A stretch of DNA of 64,000 nucleotides from Nicoletella semolina (GCF_004345745.1 NZ_SLXJ01000005.1:78931-142930), one strand, 5' to 3'; counted from the first letter of the stretch, positions 27,333 to 36,767 are shown. The notes: a model not told the origin generated them from the sequence alone. Numbers and translations are program-made.

Positions 27333-29693
27333 TTAATCCGAATAAATCATTTTTTCTAAGCCTTGAACGGCTTTTTGATAAAGTGCCTTTCCGCCAAATT
27401 TTTTCACAATCGCAATCAAGCCACCAAGCGGTTCAAATTGACTGTTTTTCAGCAATTCAGGTTTACTGAGATCTTTCACGCCTGATTTCACATATTCATC
27501 AAGTAATAGCCCTAGTACTTGGCGATTCTCTTCTGAGTATTGAGCGAAATAGCCACTGTTTTTTGCTTTTTCGATTCGTTCTTGCTTGGTTATTGGTACT
27601 TTTCCGTAACCGACTTTTCGGATAACGTCATAATCGTCAAATTGGCGACCAAATTGGTTTTTCTTGCGAAGAGAATTGAGCCATTTTTCGTCGGTGTAAA
27701 ATTTTGAGAAAATCTCACCGCTACTTAGCCAGCTTTGTTGGAACTGCTCGTAGGACGAGAAATCTTTTTGAATTTCACGTTGGGAGAAAAGATCAATATC
27801 TTCTGAAACCAGCTCGCCTTGTTCGTTGAGATACTGTACTTTTTCATCAAGAATACGCAGTTTTAAGCTACCCGCTTCCAAAACGATAACAGGCTTATAT
27901 TCGCCTTCATTTTCCTTCACTGTCTGTGGTTCTTTAGGATTATGAATTGGTTGATCATTTTCTGAATCAGAAATAGGGTTATCTGGATCGATATCAATAA
28001 TGACCACGGGCTCACCATCAAAAGCAGGATCAGCAAAAAGCCGTGTTACGCCACGAAAATCTAAAATGGTGAAAAACTCTTTGCCTGCATCCGTGCGTAA
28101 GCGTGTGCCACGTCCAATAATCTGCTTAAATTCAGTCATGGATTGAATGTTGGCATCAAGTACCACCAATTTGCAGGTTTTGCTATCCACTCCTGTCGTC
28201 ATCAATTTAGAGGTTACGGCAATCACTGGGTAAGCCTTATCTTCATTTTTGACATCACAAAAGGCTTCTAAATCCTCATTTTTAGCTGTTTGATCGCCTG
28301 TAATTTGGCGGATATATTTCGGATTTTTCGCCAGCATATCGGCATTTAAGCGAGATAATTCCGCTACCATTCGTTGAGCGTGGTTGATATTGGCACAAAA
28401 TACAATCGTCTTATCTAATCGGTTCGTTTTGTGTAAAAATTCAGTAATCCGTTCTGCCACAAGTCGAGTGCGGTCATCAAGCACAATGTTATAATCAAAA
28501 TCTTTGACGGTATAAAGCCTGTCTTCAACAGGATTTCCATTTTTATCCTGTAAACCTTTGATTGGTCGCCAGCCTTTCAGATCACAATCTAAATCAACAC
28601 GGATAACACGGTAAGGGGCAAGAAAACCATCTTCAATCCCTTGTTTTAGGCTGTAGGTATAAATTGGATCGCCAAAATAGCTAATATTGCTTGCATCTGC
28701 GGTTTCTTTTGGTGTAGCGGTCATACCAATATGTGTCGCTTCAGAGAAATAATCCAAAATTGCACGCCAGTTGGAATCTTCTTTGGCGCTACCTCGATGA
28801 CATTCATCAATGATGATTAAATCAAAAAATGAGGGCTGAAATTGCTTGAATAACTGATTATCCGTTTCACCATCTAATTGCTGATAAAGTGCCAAATAGA
28901 CTTCAAAGGAGCTATCCAATTTTTTGTTGCTCACTTTGACCATTTTGTCTTTAAATGGCTTGAAGTCTTGGGTCATCGGCTGATCGACTAACACATTTCT
29001 GTCAGCAAGAAATAAAACCTTACGTTTTGTACCACTAGCTTTCAGGCGATGAATAATTTGAAAGGCGGTGTAAGTTTTGCCTGTTCCTGTTGCCATAACT
29101 AACAAAATACGATTTTGCCCTTTGGCAACCGCTTCTATCGTGCGGTTGATTGCAATTTCTTGGTAATAACGAGGCTCTTTGAAATGATCACTGGCACTGG
29201 TGTAATAAGGCTGTTGGATAATTTTTAATTCTTCTGCTGTATATTGCTGCCTCCAACGCTCCGCTAGCTCGTGCGGTGTTGGAAATTGTGTCATAGGAAG
29301 TTGGCGTTGTTTACCCGTTATAAAATCGTGTTCAACAAATTCATCGCCATTTGAACTATAAGCAAAAGGAATATCCAGTAATAAGGCATAATCGATTGCT
29401 TGTTGTAAACCATCTCTTGATGAATGTTTATTATCTTTGGCTTCTACAATTGCAATTTTGCGATTAGCAGAGTGATAAAGCAAATAATCTGCTCGTTTAG
29501 CGTCTTGGCGACTTGCTTTCTTCGTTTTAGGATCAAGAACCATTTGACCATCAGTAAATGTTTTATTGACTTTGAAAGAATATTCCTCACTAATTTGGCG
29601 ATCGCTCCAACCTGCATTTTTAATGGCAGGCGTAATAAATTTAGAACGAATATCCGCTTCAGTCATTTGACGCTTTTCTTCTGGGCTAAACAT
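27333..29693 (-). CDS. hsdR: Type I restriction endonuclease subunit HsdR
   Basis: A 786-residue restriction/translocation subunit. The N-terminal nuclease domain has the PD-(D/E)xK remnant RADYLLYH..IAIVEAKD (residues ~68-92). The SF2 translocase motifs are Walker A MATGTGKTYTAFQIIHRL (~197-214), DECHRG (~298), GMTATPKE (~322) and the late motif IIGRGTRLR (~535). The C-terminus is helical. Architecture resembles EcoEI-type HsdR. It is the first gene of hsdR-hsdM-rhuM-hsdS and has its own extended -10 promoter. The frame is intact even though hsdM is not. Confidence 0.92.
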   Translation of the reverse strand: MFSPEEKRQMTEADIRSKFITPAIKNAGWSDRQISEEYSFKVNKTFTDGQMVLDPKTKKASRQDAKRADYLLYHSANRKIAIVEAKDNKHSSRDGLQQAIDYALLLDIPFAYSSNGDEFVEHDFITGKQRQLPMTQFPTPHELAERWRQQYTAEELKIIQQPYYTSASDHFKEPRYYQEIAINRTIEAVAKGQNRILLVMATGTGKTYTAFQIIHRLKASGTKRKVLFLADRNVLVDQPMTQDFKPFKDKMVKVSNKKLDSSFEVYLALYQQLDGETDNQLFKQFQPSFFDLIIIDECHRGSAKEDSNWRAILDYFSEATHIGMTATPKETADASNISYFGDPIYTYSLKQGIEDGFLAPYRVIRVDLDCDLKGWRPIKGLQDKNGNPVEDRLYTVKDFDYNIVLDDRTRLVAERITEFLHKTNRLDKTIVFCANINHAQRMVAELSRLNADMLAKNPKYIRQITGDQTAKNEDLEAFCDVKNEDKAYPVIAVTSKLMTTGVDSKTCKLVVLDANIQSMTEFKQIIGRGTRLRTDAGKEFFTILDFRGVTRLFADPAFDGEPVVIIDIDPDNPISDSENDQPIHNPKEPQTVKENEGEYKPVIVLEAGSLKLRILDEKVQYLNEQGELVSEDIDLFSQREIQKDFSSYEQFQQSWLSSGEIFSKFYTDEKWLNSLRKKNQFGRQFDDYDVIRKVGYGKVPITKQERIEKAKNSGYFAQYSEENRQVLGLLLDEYVKSGVKDLSKPELLKNSQFEPLGGLIAIVKKFGGKALYQKAVQGLEKMIYSD

Positions 29694-29727
29694 AGACTTT
29701 CTTCCGATAAGTTTTGATTACGAGAAG

Positions 29728-29736
29728 ATTATAGCA
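29728..29736 (-). promoter_or_regulatory. Extended -10 promoter of the hsd operon
   Basis: On the minus strand TGCTATAAT is a perfect TATAAT preceded by TG at the extended -10 position, 35 bp before the hsdR ATG. No good -35 is seen at 17 bp, which extended -10 promoters do not need. Confidence 0.55.
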
Positions 29737-29828
29737 AAGAATTGAGCATTAGATATTTCTTCAGCAGATAACAAACTGTCAAGATTGTGAGAATTTACAA
29801 AAATATTGCAGAATCTGACCGCTTGCAC

Positions 29829-31235
29829 TTACCACACTTTTTCTACGTTTATAAACCACTCACTGTTTGAACGGCTGTAAAATGCTGTGATGTTACTATC
29901 CACTTTGCGATAACGATAGTTTAATTTCGGCACAAAACCTTTCCATCGGATTTGGTTATGCCACAGGCTGGTATTCACGCTGTATTCGCTATCAATGCGT
30001 TTTTTCGGAAAATAGAAGTTATCTGCTAAGAAGTTACGTTTCACATAACGCAAACCCACACAGCTGGCAAAATTGCCAAAACGAATGAGTGTGCCAACAT
30101 TTATTCCCTTGCGAATAGAGCTTTCAGCCTTGTCTTTGACTCGATCTTTGCTCACCTCTAAACCACCGAATATCACCCAATTTGCATTAGCTTGATAACT
30201 TAATGAGGTTGATAGCCCACTCATATGACCGTTATAACGTTTTGCAATATTTCCACCTGTATAACGTTTTTGTGTGTGATTAAAATTAGCAGAAAGCCGC
30301 CATTGGCGAGTAAGCTGACGGTGAAATTCCACATTTACCCCAAAATTTCTGCTATAACGTGGCGAAGCGAGCCAATTTTGTTCAAAGAACGGCAAAATGC
30401 CCCAAGATTGCAATGCCGAAAGTTTACGATAACCGAATGAACTGTATAACGATTTTTCGCTGTGTTCTCGATTATTCCAATAATGTATGCCACTAAATCG
30501 CCCTTCAAATACTACAAAATGATTACCACTTAAATTTATTTCTCTACTTGCTCCCAAACCATAACGAACACCCTGTGCTTTTTGTGGTAGGGAATCGCTA
30601 TTTTTAACAAAACGCAACCCACCAATTTCGACTTCTCGTTCACTGGATGCATTATTCGCATTATTCGTTTGTGTATATTGTAATTCCGCATCAGGTTGCC
30701 AACTTTGGCGTTCCTTTATTGCTTGTAAATAGCGTTCGACTAAAGGTTGCATTTGTGGTTCAAGCGAATTTTTTGCTTGGTTTAACTGCTGTTTGGCCTC
30801 ATGATATTGCTTATTTTCAAACAACATCACACCCAAATCAAAACGTGGATAAGCTAACTGCGGTTGAGCTTGTAAAAGTTGTTGATAAAGCTGGATTGCC
30901 CCATCATAATTTTGCTCTGCTCGTAACATTGCTCCTTTTGCATAACGATATAAAATCGGATCAAAATTCGCCTGCTTAGCATAATGTTCTAATGCAATTT
31001 TTAAGGCTTGCCACTGCTTATTGACCAATAAAGTCGTAATGGTTTGATCCCAATTTGCTTGCTCGATTGGGGTGAACATTGGGGTATTAGCGGTCAAATT
31101 CGGTGAATTTTTTGCAAATTTTGCCTGTTTTCGCTGAACAGATTTATCCTCAAAAAAGAGTGGCTTAGGCGTGGAAAGGGTTTCTGCTAACAGAGTTGAG
31201 GGAAGTATAAAAAGAATAAAAGATATTGATTTCAT
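29829..31235 (-). CDS. Slam-type surface lipoprotein assembly modifier
   Basis: A 468-residue outer-membrane protein of the Slam (DUF560) family, which delivers lipoproteins to the cell surface. A signal peptide (residues 1-17, ending LLA) is followed by a periplasmic TPR region (~60-175, for example ILYRYAKGAMLRAEQNYDGA and LAYPRFDLGVMLFENKQYHEA). The C-terminal ~290 residues are a beta-barrel rich in aromatic strands, ending EWFINVEKVW. It lies directly downstream of a lipoprotein gene whose C-terminus has the TbpB-like barrel shape typical of Slam substrates, so the pair probably forms an exporter and its cargo. Confidence 0.88.
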   Translation of the reverse strand: MKSISFILFILPSTLLAETLSTPKPLFFEDKSVQRKQAKFAKNSPNLTANTPMFTPIEQANWDQTITTLLVNKQWQALKIALEHYAKQANFDPILYRYAKGAMLRAEQNYDGAIQLYQQLLQAQPQLAYPRFDLGVMLFENKQYHEAKQQLNQAKNSLEPQMQPLVERYLQAIKERQSWQPDAELQYTQTNNANNASSEREVEIGGLRFVKNSDSLPQKAQGVRYGLGASREINLSGNHFVVFEGRFSGIHYWNNREHSEKSLYSSFGYRKLSALQSWGILPFFEQNWLASPRYSRNFGVNVEFHRQLTRQWRLSANFNHTQKRYTGGNIAKRYNGHMSGLSTSLSYQANANWVIFGGLEVSKDRVKDKAESSIRKGINVGTLIRFGNFASCVGLRYVKRNFLADNFYFPKKRIDSEYSVNTSLWHNQIRWKGFVPKLNYRYRKVDSNITAFYSRSNSEWFINVEKVW

Positions 31236-31375
31236 TAGATTTTATTAGACGTGAGTTCTTATTGTAGGAACACACTGCGTTCGCCTGCAAGCGGTCAAAA
31301 CTGTACAAAATTTTGCATATTTTAACCGCCCAATACGGACACACAGTGTGCCTAATTATGTTGAATAGTTAAAAA

Positions 31376-32515
31376 CTATTTTTGGATTTGGCCACGAGTG
31401 CCGCCGAAGCCGACAACGTCTTTTCCATCAAATGACACTTTACCACTTACTTCTTCAGCATTTTTGCCATAGAAGCCAAGAGAGTATTCTCCCCATTTAT
31501 AACTTTGTGTTGCATTTGCAGAAATACCAGTTCCAGAAATGGTACCTCGTTCGAGCGTAATATCATTACCTAACCCAGTAATTGAACCTGAACCCGTTTT
31601 ATCTGCAAAGTTTACGTTGTAAGATAATTTGCCTTCAATTGGTTCATCAGATCCAGAAAATAATTTGCCTTCAATTGGTTCATCAGATCCAGAAAAACCA
31701 ACAATCGTACCGTTAAATGCTTTACCAGAATAAGTCGCACTACCTTGCAATGGCAACGCTTTTTCTTCCGTGCGAAGACCTTTTACTTGAATTGAGCTAT
31801 CACGATTATCATCAAAAATATAACCTGTAGAATTATTATAAGATACAAATCCTGAATAATTACCTAATACCGCAGAATATGGTTGATTATAAATAACCTG
31901 ATGAGTACGTTGTTCATTAGTCAATCTATTCGATGTACTACTAGATAACATCGATGTTTTACTTGTTAATGAATCTACTGGATAAGAATGATTAGAGATA
32001 CCTTTAAGGCTTTCCGCTTCTGCAAGCACTTTTTCTTTAAGGAAATTATCTAGTGCAGGTTGCTCTTTACCATTGGAAATATCTACATTTTGTTCAGCAA
32101 ACTCTTTAGCATCACTATCTGATAAGCCTTTTCCTTTTGCAAAGGCAATAAGATCTTTCATTTTTTGTACAATACGAGCTTCTTCCTTCGCTCTAGCTTC
32201 TGCCTCAGCTTTTTCTCTCGCTTCCTGTTCAGCTTTAGCTTTGGCCTCTGCTTCCGCTCTTGCTTTTGCTTCTTGTTCAGCTTTAGCTTTGGCCTCTGCT
32301 TCCGCTCTTGCTTTTGCTTCCTGTTCAGCTTTAGCTTTGGCTTCTGCTTCCGCTCTTGCTTTTGCTTCTTGTTCAGCTTTAGCTTTATCTGTTCGTGTCG
32401 TTTGTTGTACTTTTGAAATTGGCTTTGTTACATTACCTGAACCGCCGCCACTGCTCCCACAAGCAGTTAAACTCAGTAAAATTGTGGCTGCAATAGAAAT
32501 ACGTTTAATAGACAT
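31376..32515 (-). CDS. Surface lipoprotein, probable Slam substrate with repeat stalk
   Basis: A 379-residue lipoprotein. Lipobox LTAC puts the lipidated Cys at residue 19, followed by the glycine/serine tether GSSGGGSG. Residues ~44-112 are a charged Ala/Glu/Lys helix made of a 16-residue repeat (AEQEAKARAEAEAKAK, about three full units plus degenerate ones). The C-terminal ~180 residues look like an 8-stranded TbpB-type handle barrel, with GSATYSGKAFNGTIVGF and a final VSFDGKDVVGFGGTRG motif. A 12-residue block (FSGSDEPIEGKL) is duplicated in tandem. It is transcribed with the Slam gene and divergently from an XRE regulator. The ligand is unknown; heme, iron-protein or complement-factor binding are family possibilities only. 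Confidence 0.82.
   Translation of the reverse strand: MSIKRISIAATILLSLTACGSSGGGSGNVTKPISKVQQTTRTDKAKAEQEAKARAEAEAKAKAEQEAKARAEAEAKAKAEQEAKARAEAEAKAKAEQEAREKAEAEARAKEEARIVQKMKDLIAFAKGKGLSDSDAKEFAEQNVDISNGKEQPALDNFLKEKVLAEAESLKGISNHSYPVDSLTSKTSMLSSSTSNRLTNEQRTHQVIYNQPYSAVLGNYSGFVSYNNSTGYIFDDNRDSSIQVKGLRTEEKALPLQGSATYSGKAFNGTIVGFSGSDEPIEGKLFSGSDEPIEGKLSYNVNFADKTGSGSITGLGNDITLERGTISGTGISANATQSYKWGEYSLGFYGKNAEEVSGKVSFDGKDVVGFGGTRGQIQK
31625..31696 (-). repeat. 36-bp tandem duplication in the lipoprotein barrel
   Basis: Two adjacent 36-bp copies (31625-31660 and 31661-31696) encode FSGSDEPIEGKL twice. They are near-identical in DNA, which indicates a recent duplication in a probable surface loop. 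Confidence 0.85.
32222..32390 (-). repeat. 48-bp in-frame tandem repeat (lipoprotein stalk)
   Basis: The block TGTTCAGCTTTAGCTTT recurs at exact 48-bp steps (TGTTC at 32226, 32274, 32322 and 32370). As 48 is a multiple of three, copy-number change would alter stalk length without breaking the frame. Units differ by only one or two bases, with degenerate copies on the left. Confidence 0.9.
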
Positions 32516-32656
32516 AGATAGACCTCATTTGATGATTGTAAATACGCTTAAAATTAAAGCCCTTTTAATCTATACTAATCTCAAAAATAAACCATAAACC
32601 ACCAGTTACAGCCTATTACCTTTTTAGGCGAAGTAACTTACCTTAAAAGAGCAATT

Positions 32657-33070
32657 ATGAAAATTAACGAAAAAATCCGCTATTTACGAGAAACTCGCCG
32701 ACTTTCACAAGAAGTAATGGCGGAAAAATTAGGAATGTCAGTGACAGGTTATGCCAAAATTGAGCGAGGCGAGGTGCGTTCAAATTTACCCCGTTTAGAG
32801 CAGATCTCTGAAGTATTTGATATGGATATTTGTGAGTTATTATCTTACGGAGATGAGGGGCAGATTTATTTTCATAATGCGGAAAACGGTTTTAGCAACT
32901 CTAATAATTTTCTTACCGTTGGGCATAATAATAGCAACAGCCAAGAAATTGAACGCCTACAACAGCTTTTAGCTCACAAAGAAGAGTTAATGGCTCAAAA
33001 AGATAAACTGATTGAAAGCCTAGAGCGTGAACTTGCCTTATTAAGAAAGCTAACAAGTGGTCAAAGTTAG
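32657..33070 (+). CDS. XRE-family transcriptional regulator
   Basis: A 137-residue protein. Residues ~5-62 are a Cro/CI-type helix-turn-helix (IRYLRETRRLSQEVMAEKLG, then MSVTGYAKIERGE). The C-terminal ~35 residues (IERLQQLLAHKEELMAQKDK, then LIESLERELALLRK) form a probable coiled coil for dimerisation. An Asn/Ser-rich linker connects them. It is divergently oriented from the Slam-substrate lipoprotein with a 141-bp shared intergenic region, so that operon is the obvious candidate target. The target is inferred from position only. Confidence 0.85.
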   Translation: MKINEKIRYLRETRRLSQEVMAEKLGMSVTGYAKIERGEVRSNLPRLEQISEVFDMDICELLSYGDEGQIYFHNAENGFSNSNNFLTVGHNNSNSQEIERLQQLLAHKEELMAQKDKLIESLERELALLRKLTSGQS

Positions 33071-33257
33071 ATATATTTTGGTATGTTTGGCTAAATACCC
33101 ACTGATTTATATGATTTATAGGTGGGAAACGCCTATATCTAGACTTCTGTAAAAATTTCGCAAGAACTGACCGCTTGCAATACAGCGTGAACTCGAACAC
33201 ATTTTATGCAAATTCTGATTGTATTTTATTTTTAATGCTTTAGACTATGACAACGTT

Positions 33258-33345
33258 TTAGTCGGGGTGCTTTGTGAACAACGGTTCAAAAAGCTGAGAT
33301 GATACCCGTGAACCTGATACAGCTAACACTGACGTAGGAAACTAA
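33258..33345 (+). promoter_or_regulatory. TPP riboswitch (THI box)
   Basis: The canonical aptamer is visible: GTCGGGGTGC (33261-33270), GCTGAGATGATACCCGTGAA (33293-33312), CCTGATACAGCTAACACTGA (33313-33332) and CGTAGGAAACTA (33333-33344). It precedes a thiamin salvage operon on the same strand. Thiamin pyrophosphate binding should favour the terminator hairpins downstream. Confidence 0.96.
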
Positions 33346-33451
33346 TATGCCAATCATAATCTGCTACGGCTTTTCGCCGTTTTATTCATTATCTGTCTTC
33401 TTTCTTAGTTCTTGTACGCAAGATTTCTATTATAAACAGCACTGATTAACG

Positions 33452-33497
33452 CCGCACATTCTTGCCAATCTTGGTAATAAAATGTGCGGTTTTTTTG
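33452..33497 (+). terminator. Regulatory terminator of the thi leader
   Basis: CCGCACATT (33452-33460) pairs with AATGTGCGG (33481-33489), extended by TTGCCAA/TTGGTAA, and is followed by seven T. It lies between the aptamer and tenA, the expected expression platform. A second smaller hairpin ACGGC-TTTTC-GCCGT plus TTTATT lies at about 33364-33385. Confidence 0.8.
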
Positions 33498-33528
33498 TAT
33501 TTCATCAATCAATCCATAAGAGGCAATT

Positions 33529-34185
33529 ATGTCTATTTTTCAACAACTGGTTCAACATTCACAACCCCATTGGACACAATATATTCAGCACGATTTTGTA
33601 CAGGGGATCGCAACAGGCACGTTACCTAAAGCCGCCTTTCAACACTATTTGAAACAAGATTATCGCTATCTGTTTCAATATAGCCGAGCGTTGTCATTGG
33701 GGATTTTTAAAGCCGATAATTTTGCTCAAATGGCACAAGCAAATGAAGCAATTAGCATATTGCTGAAAGAAATCAATGTGCATTTGCAATTTTGCCAACA
33801 GTGGGGCATTGCGGAATCTGAGGTGTTTGCAACAGAAGAATCTTTCGCCTGTATTGCCTATACACGTTATGTGCTGGATTGTGGAATAAACGGAGGGCTG
33901 GCAGAGCTGTATGCTGCCTTACTACCTTGTGCTGCAGGCTATGCGGAAATTGGGCGTTGGATTAAAAACAGTGGAATAAGTGCTGAAAATAATCCTTATC
34001 AAGCGTGGATTGACGCTTATGCAGCAGACGATTTTCAAGCGGGTGTACAGAAGATGATTTACTTATTTGAGTCCGTTTGTTGTCAATTAAACGAAAAGCA
34101 ATTACAGAATTTACAAACGATTTTTACCACTGCAACCAAAATGGAGATCGCGTTTTGGCAGATGGGCTTAGATTTAACCCTTTAA
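33529..34185 (+). CDS. tenA: Aminopyrimidine aminohydrolase (thiaminase II) TenA
   Basis: A 218-residue TenA/THI-4 protein that salvages thiamin breakdown products by hydrolysing aminopyrimidines to HMP, cytoplasmic. The motif LKQDYRYLFQYSRALSLGIFK (residues ~43-63) and the catalytic cysteine region LAELYAALLPCAAGYAEIG (~125-143) are present, plus the C-terminal glutamate helix TATKMEIAFWQMGLDL. It is the first gene after the TPP riboswitch and hands HMP to ThiD. Confidence 0.94.
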   Translation: MSIFQQLVQHSQPHWTQYIQHDFVQGIATGTLPKAAFQHYLKQDYRYLFQYSRALSLGIFKADNFAQMAQANEAISILLKEINVHLQFCQQWGIAESEVFATEESFACIAYTRYVLDCGINGGLAELYAALLPCAAGYAEIGRWIKNSGISAENNPYQAWIDAYAADDFQAGVQKMIYLFESVCCQLNEKQLQNLQTIFTTATKMEIAFWQMGLDLTL

Positions 34186-34210
34186 CGACTTTACTCAATA
34201 GGAGAAAAAA

Positions 34211-35011
34211 ATGAAATCACGTTTTTTAAAACAAGTTCGCCAGCAAAATCCGCTGGTACATAATATTACCAATATTGTTGCGGCGAATTTTGCTGCAAAT
34301 GGGCTATTAGCAATCGGTGCTTCTCCTTTGATGTCCAACTCTATAGAGGAAATGGAAGAAATTGCACGTTTTAGCCAAGTGTTGGTGATCAATATCGGCA
34401 CGTTACTCGGTAATGATGTTGAGGCTATGCTCTTGGCAGGTAAAACAGCAAATAAAGTCGGCATTCCTGTGGTGTTAGATCCTGTTGCGGTGGGGGCTAC
34501 CCAATTTCGCCGAGAAACGGTCAAGCGGTTACTTAATGAGATCAAATTTACCTTAATTCGTGGTAACGCAGGTGAAATTGCCGCGTTAGCTGGCGTACAA
34601 TGGGAAGCAAAAGGGGTGGACGCTGGGAGCGGTCAGGGCGATGTCGCAGCATTAGCAAAGAAAGCTGCTCACGACTATCGTTGTATCGTGGCATTAAGTG
34701 GCGAGATTGATGTGATTAGCGATGGCTCTCAAGTGGTCAAAATTGCTAATGGCACGCCGATGTTCCCTAAAATTACGGCGTCAGGCTGCTTACTTGGGGC
34801 GATTTGTGGGGCGTTTTTAGCCGTTGCAAAGTCAGATAACTATTTTGATGCGACCTTGGAAGCTTGTGCAACTTATGCCATTGCAGGAGAACGGGCAGCG
34901 GCCTCATTAAATCCAACAGAGTTTGGTCAATTTGAAGTGGGTTTGCTGGATAATCTAGGCGGTATCTCGCCTGAAATGATTGAGCAGTATGCAAGGATTA
35001 CTTATGCCTAA
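34211..35011 (+). CDS. thiM: Hydroxyethylthiazole kinase
   Basis: A 266-residue kinase phosphorylating salvaged thiazole (THZ). [28 protein letters not shown] near the N-terminus (residues ~17-43) is the substrate-binding hallmark. [11 protein letters not shown] (~117) and the catalytic cysteine in [15 protein letters not shown] (~190) are also typical. An ATAGGAGAAAAAA ribosome site precedes the ATG. Its stop overlaps the thiD start by 8 bp. Confidence 0.95.
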   Translation: MKSRFLKQVRQQNPLVHNITNIVAANFAANGLLAIGASPLMSNSIEEMEEIARFSQVLVINIGTLLGNDVEAMLLAGKTANKVGIPVVLDPVAVGATQFRRETVKRLLNEIKFTLIRGNAGEIAALAGVQWEAKGVDAGSGQGDVAALAKKAAHDYRCIVALSGEIDVISDGSQVVKIANGTPMFPKITASGCLLGAICGAFLAVAKSDNYFDATLEACATYAIAGERAAASLNPTEFGQFEVGLLDNLGGISPEMIEQYARITYA

Positions 35012-35849
35012 TTTATCTCAGCCGTCTCAAATTTCCCAGTTTTGCAATACTCCTCAAGCACTCACCATTGCAGGCTCTGATAGCGGAGGCGGTGCGGGCA
35101 TTCAAGCGGATCTCAAAACGTTTCAAATGCGAAAAGTATTTGGTACATCAGTGATTACCGCAGTAACGGCTCAGAATAGTTTAGGCGTATTTGATATTCA
35201 TGCCGTGCCATTAAAAACTGTCGAAGCACAATTGAAAGCCATCGCTGACGATTTTCAGATTTCAGCCTTTAAAATCGGTATGCTCGGCAATGCTGAAACC
35301 ATTATCGGCGTAGCGAGTATGCTCAAAAAGTTAGATTTTAGACAACTCGTCCTCGATCCTGTCATGGTGGCGAAAGGTGGTGCGGCATTACTTGAGAGCG
35401 AGGCAATTTACGCATTAAGAGAGTATTTGCTGCCGCTTGCAATGGTTATCACCCCCAATCTCCCTGAAGCAAAAGCATTGACAGGTGTAGAAATTATTGA
35501 TGATCAGACCGCTAGTCTTGCCGCTCACATATTACAAGAACAAGGGGTAAAAAATGTGGTGATTAAAGGTGGTCATTTAGCACATTCCCAAAGTGCAGTC
35601 TGCCGAGATTGGGTCTTTACCCCAGAGGCACAATTCGTGTTAGATAGCCCTCGTTATTCTACACGTCATACACACGGCACAGGCTGCACATTTTCTGCTT
35701 GTCTCACTGCAGAATTAGCCAAAGGAAAAGCGGTCAGTTCTGCGGTAAAAATTGCAAAAGATTTTATTACGCAAGCCATTGCTCAACCGCTTAATATAGG
35801 ACAAGGACACGGTCCAACTAACCATTGGGCCTATCAGGAGGAAATATGA
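35004..35849 (+). CDS. thiD: HMP/HMP-P kinase ThiD
   Basis: A 281-residue ribokinase-fold enzyme that phosphorylates HMP twice to HMP-PP. The start at 35004 (MPNLSQPSQ) has AAGGA upstream; a start at 34980 is unlikely. Motifs are [20 protein letters not shown] (residue ~20), [15 protein letters not shown] and the anion-hole [18 protein letters not shown] (~225-242). The stop overlaps the thiE start as ATGA. Confidence 0.95.
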   Translation: MPNLSQPSQISQFCNTPQALTIAGSDSGGGAGIQADLKTFQMRKVFGTSVITAVTAQNSLGVFDIHAVPLKTVEAQLKAIADDFQISAFKIGMLGNAETIIGVASMLKKLDFRQLVLDPVMVAKGGAALLESEAIYALREYLLPLAMVITPNLPEAKALTGVEIIDDQTASLAAHILQEQGVKNVVIKGGHLAHSQSAVCRDWVFTPEAQFVLDSPRYSTRHTHGTGCTFSACLTAELAKGKAVSSAVKIAKDFITQAIAQPLNIGQGHGPTNHWAYQEEI

Positions 35850-36544
35850 ATACCACTACAAATAAAACCGATCAACTCAATGTTAATATCCGTAAAATGC
35901 TCTCGCTCTATTTTGTCGCAGGCTCACAGGATTGCCCTCGACCAACAAACGATCGTGCAGCGAATTTGTTGCACGTTCTAGAACAGGCATTGATAGCAGG
36001 AATTCGTTGTTTTCAATTTCGAGATAAAGGGGCAAACTCATTAGAAAGTATGCCAGAGAAACAGCGAGAATTGGCACGACAATGTCGTGATTTATGTCGA
36101 AAATATCAAATTCCATTCATTATGAATGACAGCCTACCGCTGGCCTTAGCCCTAGAAGCTGATGGTATTCATATTGGACAACACGATATGTCGCCTAGTG
36201 AAATTCGTAAACAATGCCCACCGCCCTTTATTATTGGGCTTTCTACTCATTCACTTGATGAAATTGGCTACGCTGAATCGCTGCCTGAAGTGGATTATTG
36301 CGGTTTTGGTCCTATTTTCCCAACCCAATCAAAAGCCAATCACAGCCCACCGATTGGACTAGAACTTATTAAGGCGGTTCGCCAAGCAGGAATCACAAAA
36401 CCTATCGTGTGCATTGGTGGCGTGAAACCTGAACACGTTGTTTATCTCCGCCAAAATGGTGCAGATGGCATTGCTGTCGTGAGTGCAATCAGCCAAGCTG
36501 ATGATGTTGCTCAAGCGGTTAAATTACTAGGAAAATCCGCATAA
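35846..36544 (+). CDS. thiE: Thiamin phosphate synthase
   Basis: A 232-residue TIM-barrel enzyme joining HMP-PP and THZ-P to thiamin monophosphate. AGGAGG sits 5 nt before the chosen ATG. Motifs include LYFVAGSQDC near the start, CFQFRDKGANS (~residue 53), FIMNDSLPLALALEADGIHI (~92-111) and the final VCIGGVKPEHV plus ADGIAVVSAI. It ends the tenA-thiM-thiD-thiE salvage operon. No thiC/thiG genes lie nearby, consistent with a salvage lifestyle, although absence cannot be judged from one window. Confidence 0.95.
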   Translation: MNTTTNKTDQLNVNIRKMLSLYFVAGSQDCPRPTNDRAANLLHVLEQALIAGIRCFQFRDKGANSLESMPEKQRELARQCRDLCRKYQIPFIMNDSLPLALALEADGIHIGQHDMSPSEIRKQCPPPFIIGLSTHSLDEIGYAESLPEVDYCGFGPIFPTQSKANHSPPIGLELIKAVRQAGITKPIVCIGGVKPEHVVYLRQNGADGIAVVSAISQADDVAQAVKLLGKSA

Positions 36545-36583
36545 AAAATCGCCACAGAGTGGCGATAATCATTGAAATTTATA

Positions 36584-36721
36584 GTGTCGCCATTATCTGG
36601 TGGTGAAATATACTCATCTACAACTGAAATTGTAGAAAAATATACACCTTATGTTTTCTCTGAAGGGGTCGGTGCAACAATGATAGGAACGTTCAATTTC
36701 AGTATAATTCATCAGGGTTAG
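36584..36721 (+). pseudogene. Orphan 45-codon fragment, probably a gene remnant
   Basis: A GTG-started frame (VSPLSGGEIYSSTTEIVEKY, then TPYVFSEGVGATMIG and NFSIIHQG) without a ribosome site, ending 47 bp before the next gene. It reads like the tail of a protein but I do not recognise it. It may mark the left junction where phage genes were lost. Confidence 0.35.
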
Positions 36722-36767
36722 CCACTGGTGGCGAATTTTCAAATATTGAAAGAAAGGTAACATTCAA

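Noticed and set aside
32073..32597. Long plus-strand open frame (174 codons) opposite the lipoprotein gene
   Set aside because: It is the reverse reading of the Ala/Glu/Lys repeat, which contains no stops on either strand; no ribosome site and low-complexity Ser/Ala/Phe product.
36548..36566. Hairpin ATCGCCAC/GTGGCGAT just after thiE as the thi operon terminator
   Set aside because: The run of T lies on the minus-strand side (AAAAAA precedes it on plus), so it does not fit as a plus-strand intrinsic terminator, and no minus-strand gene needs it.
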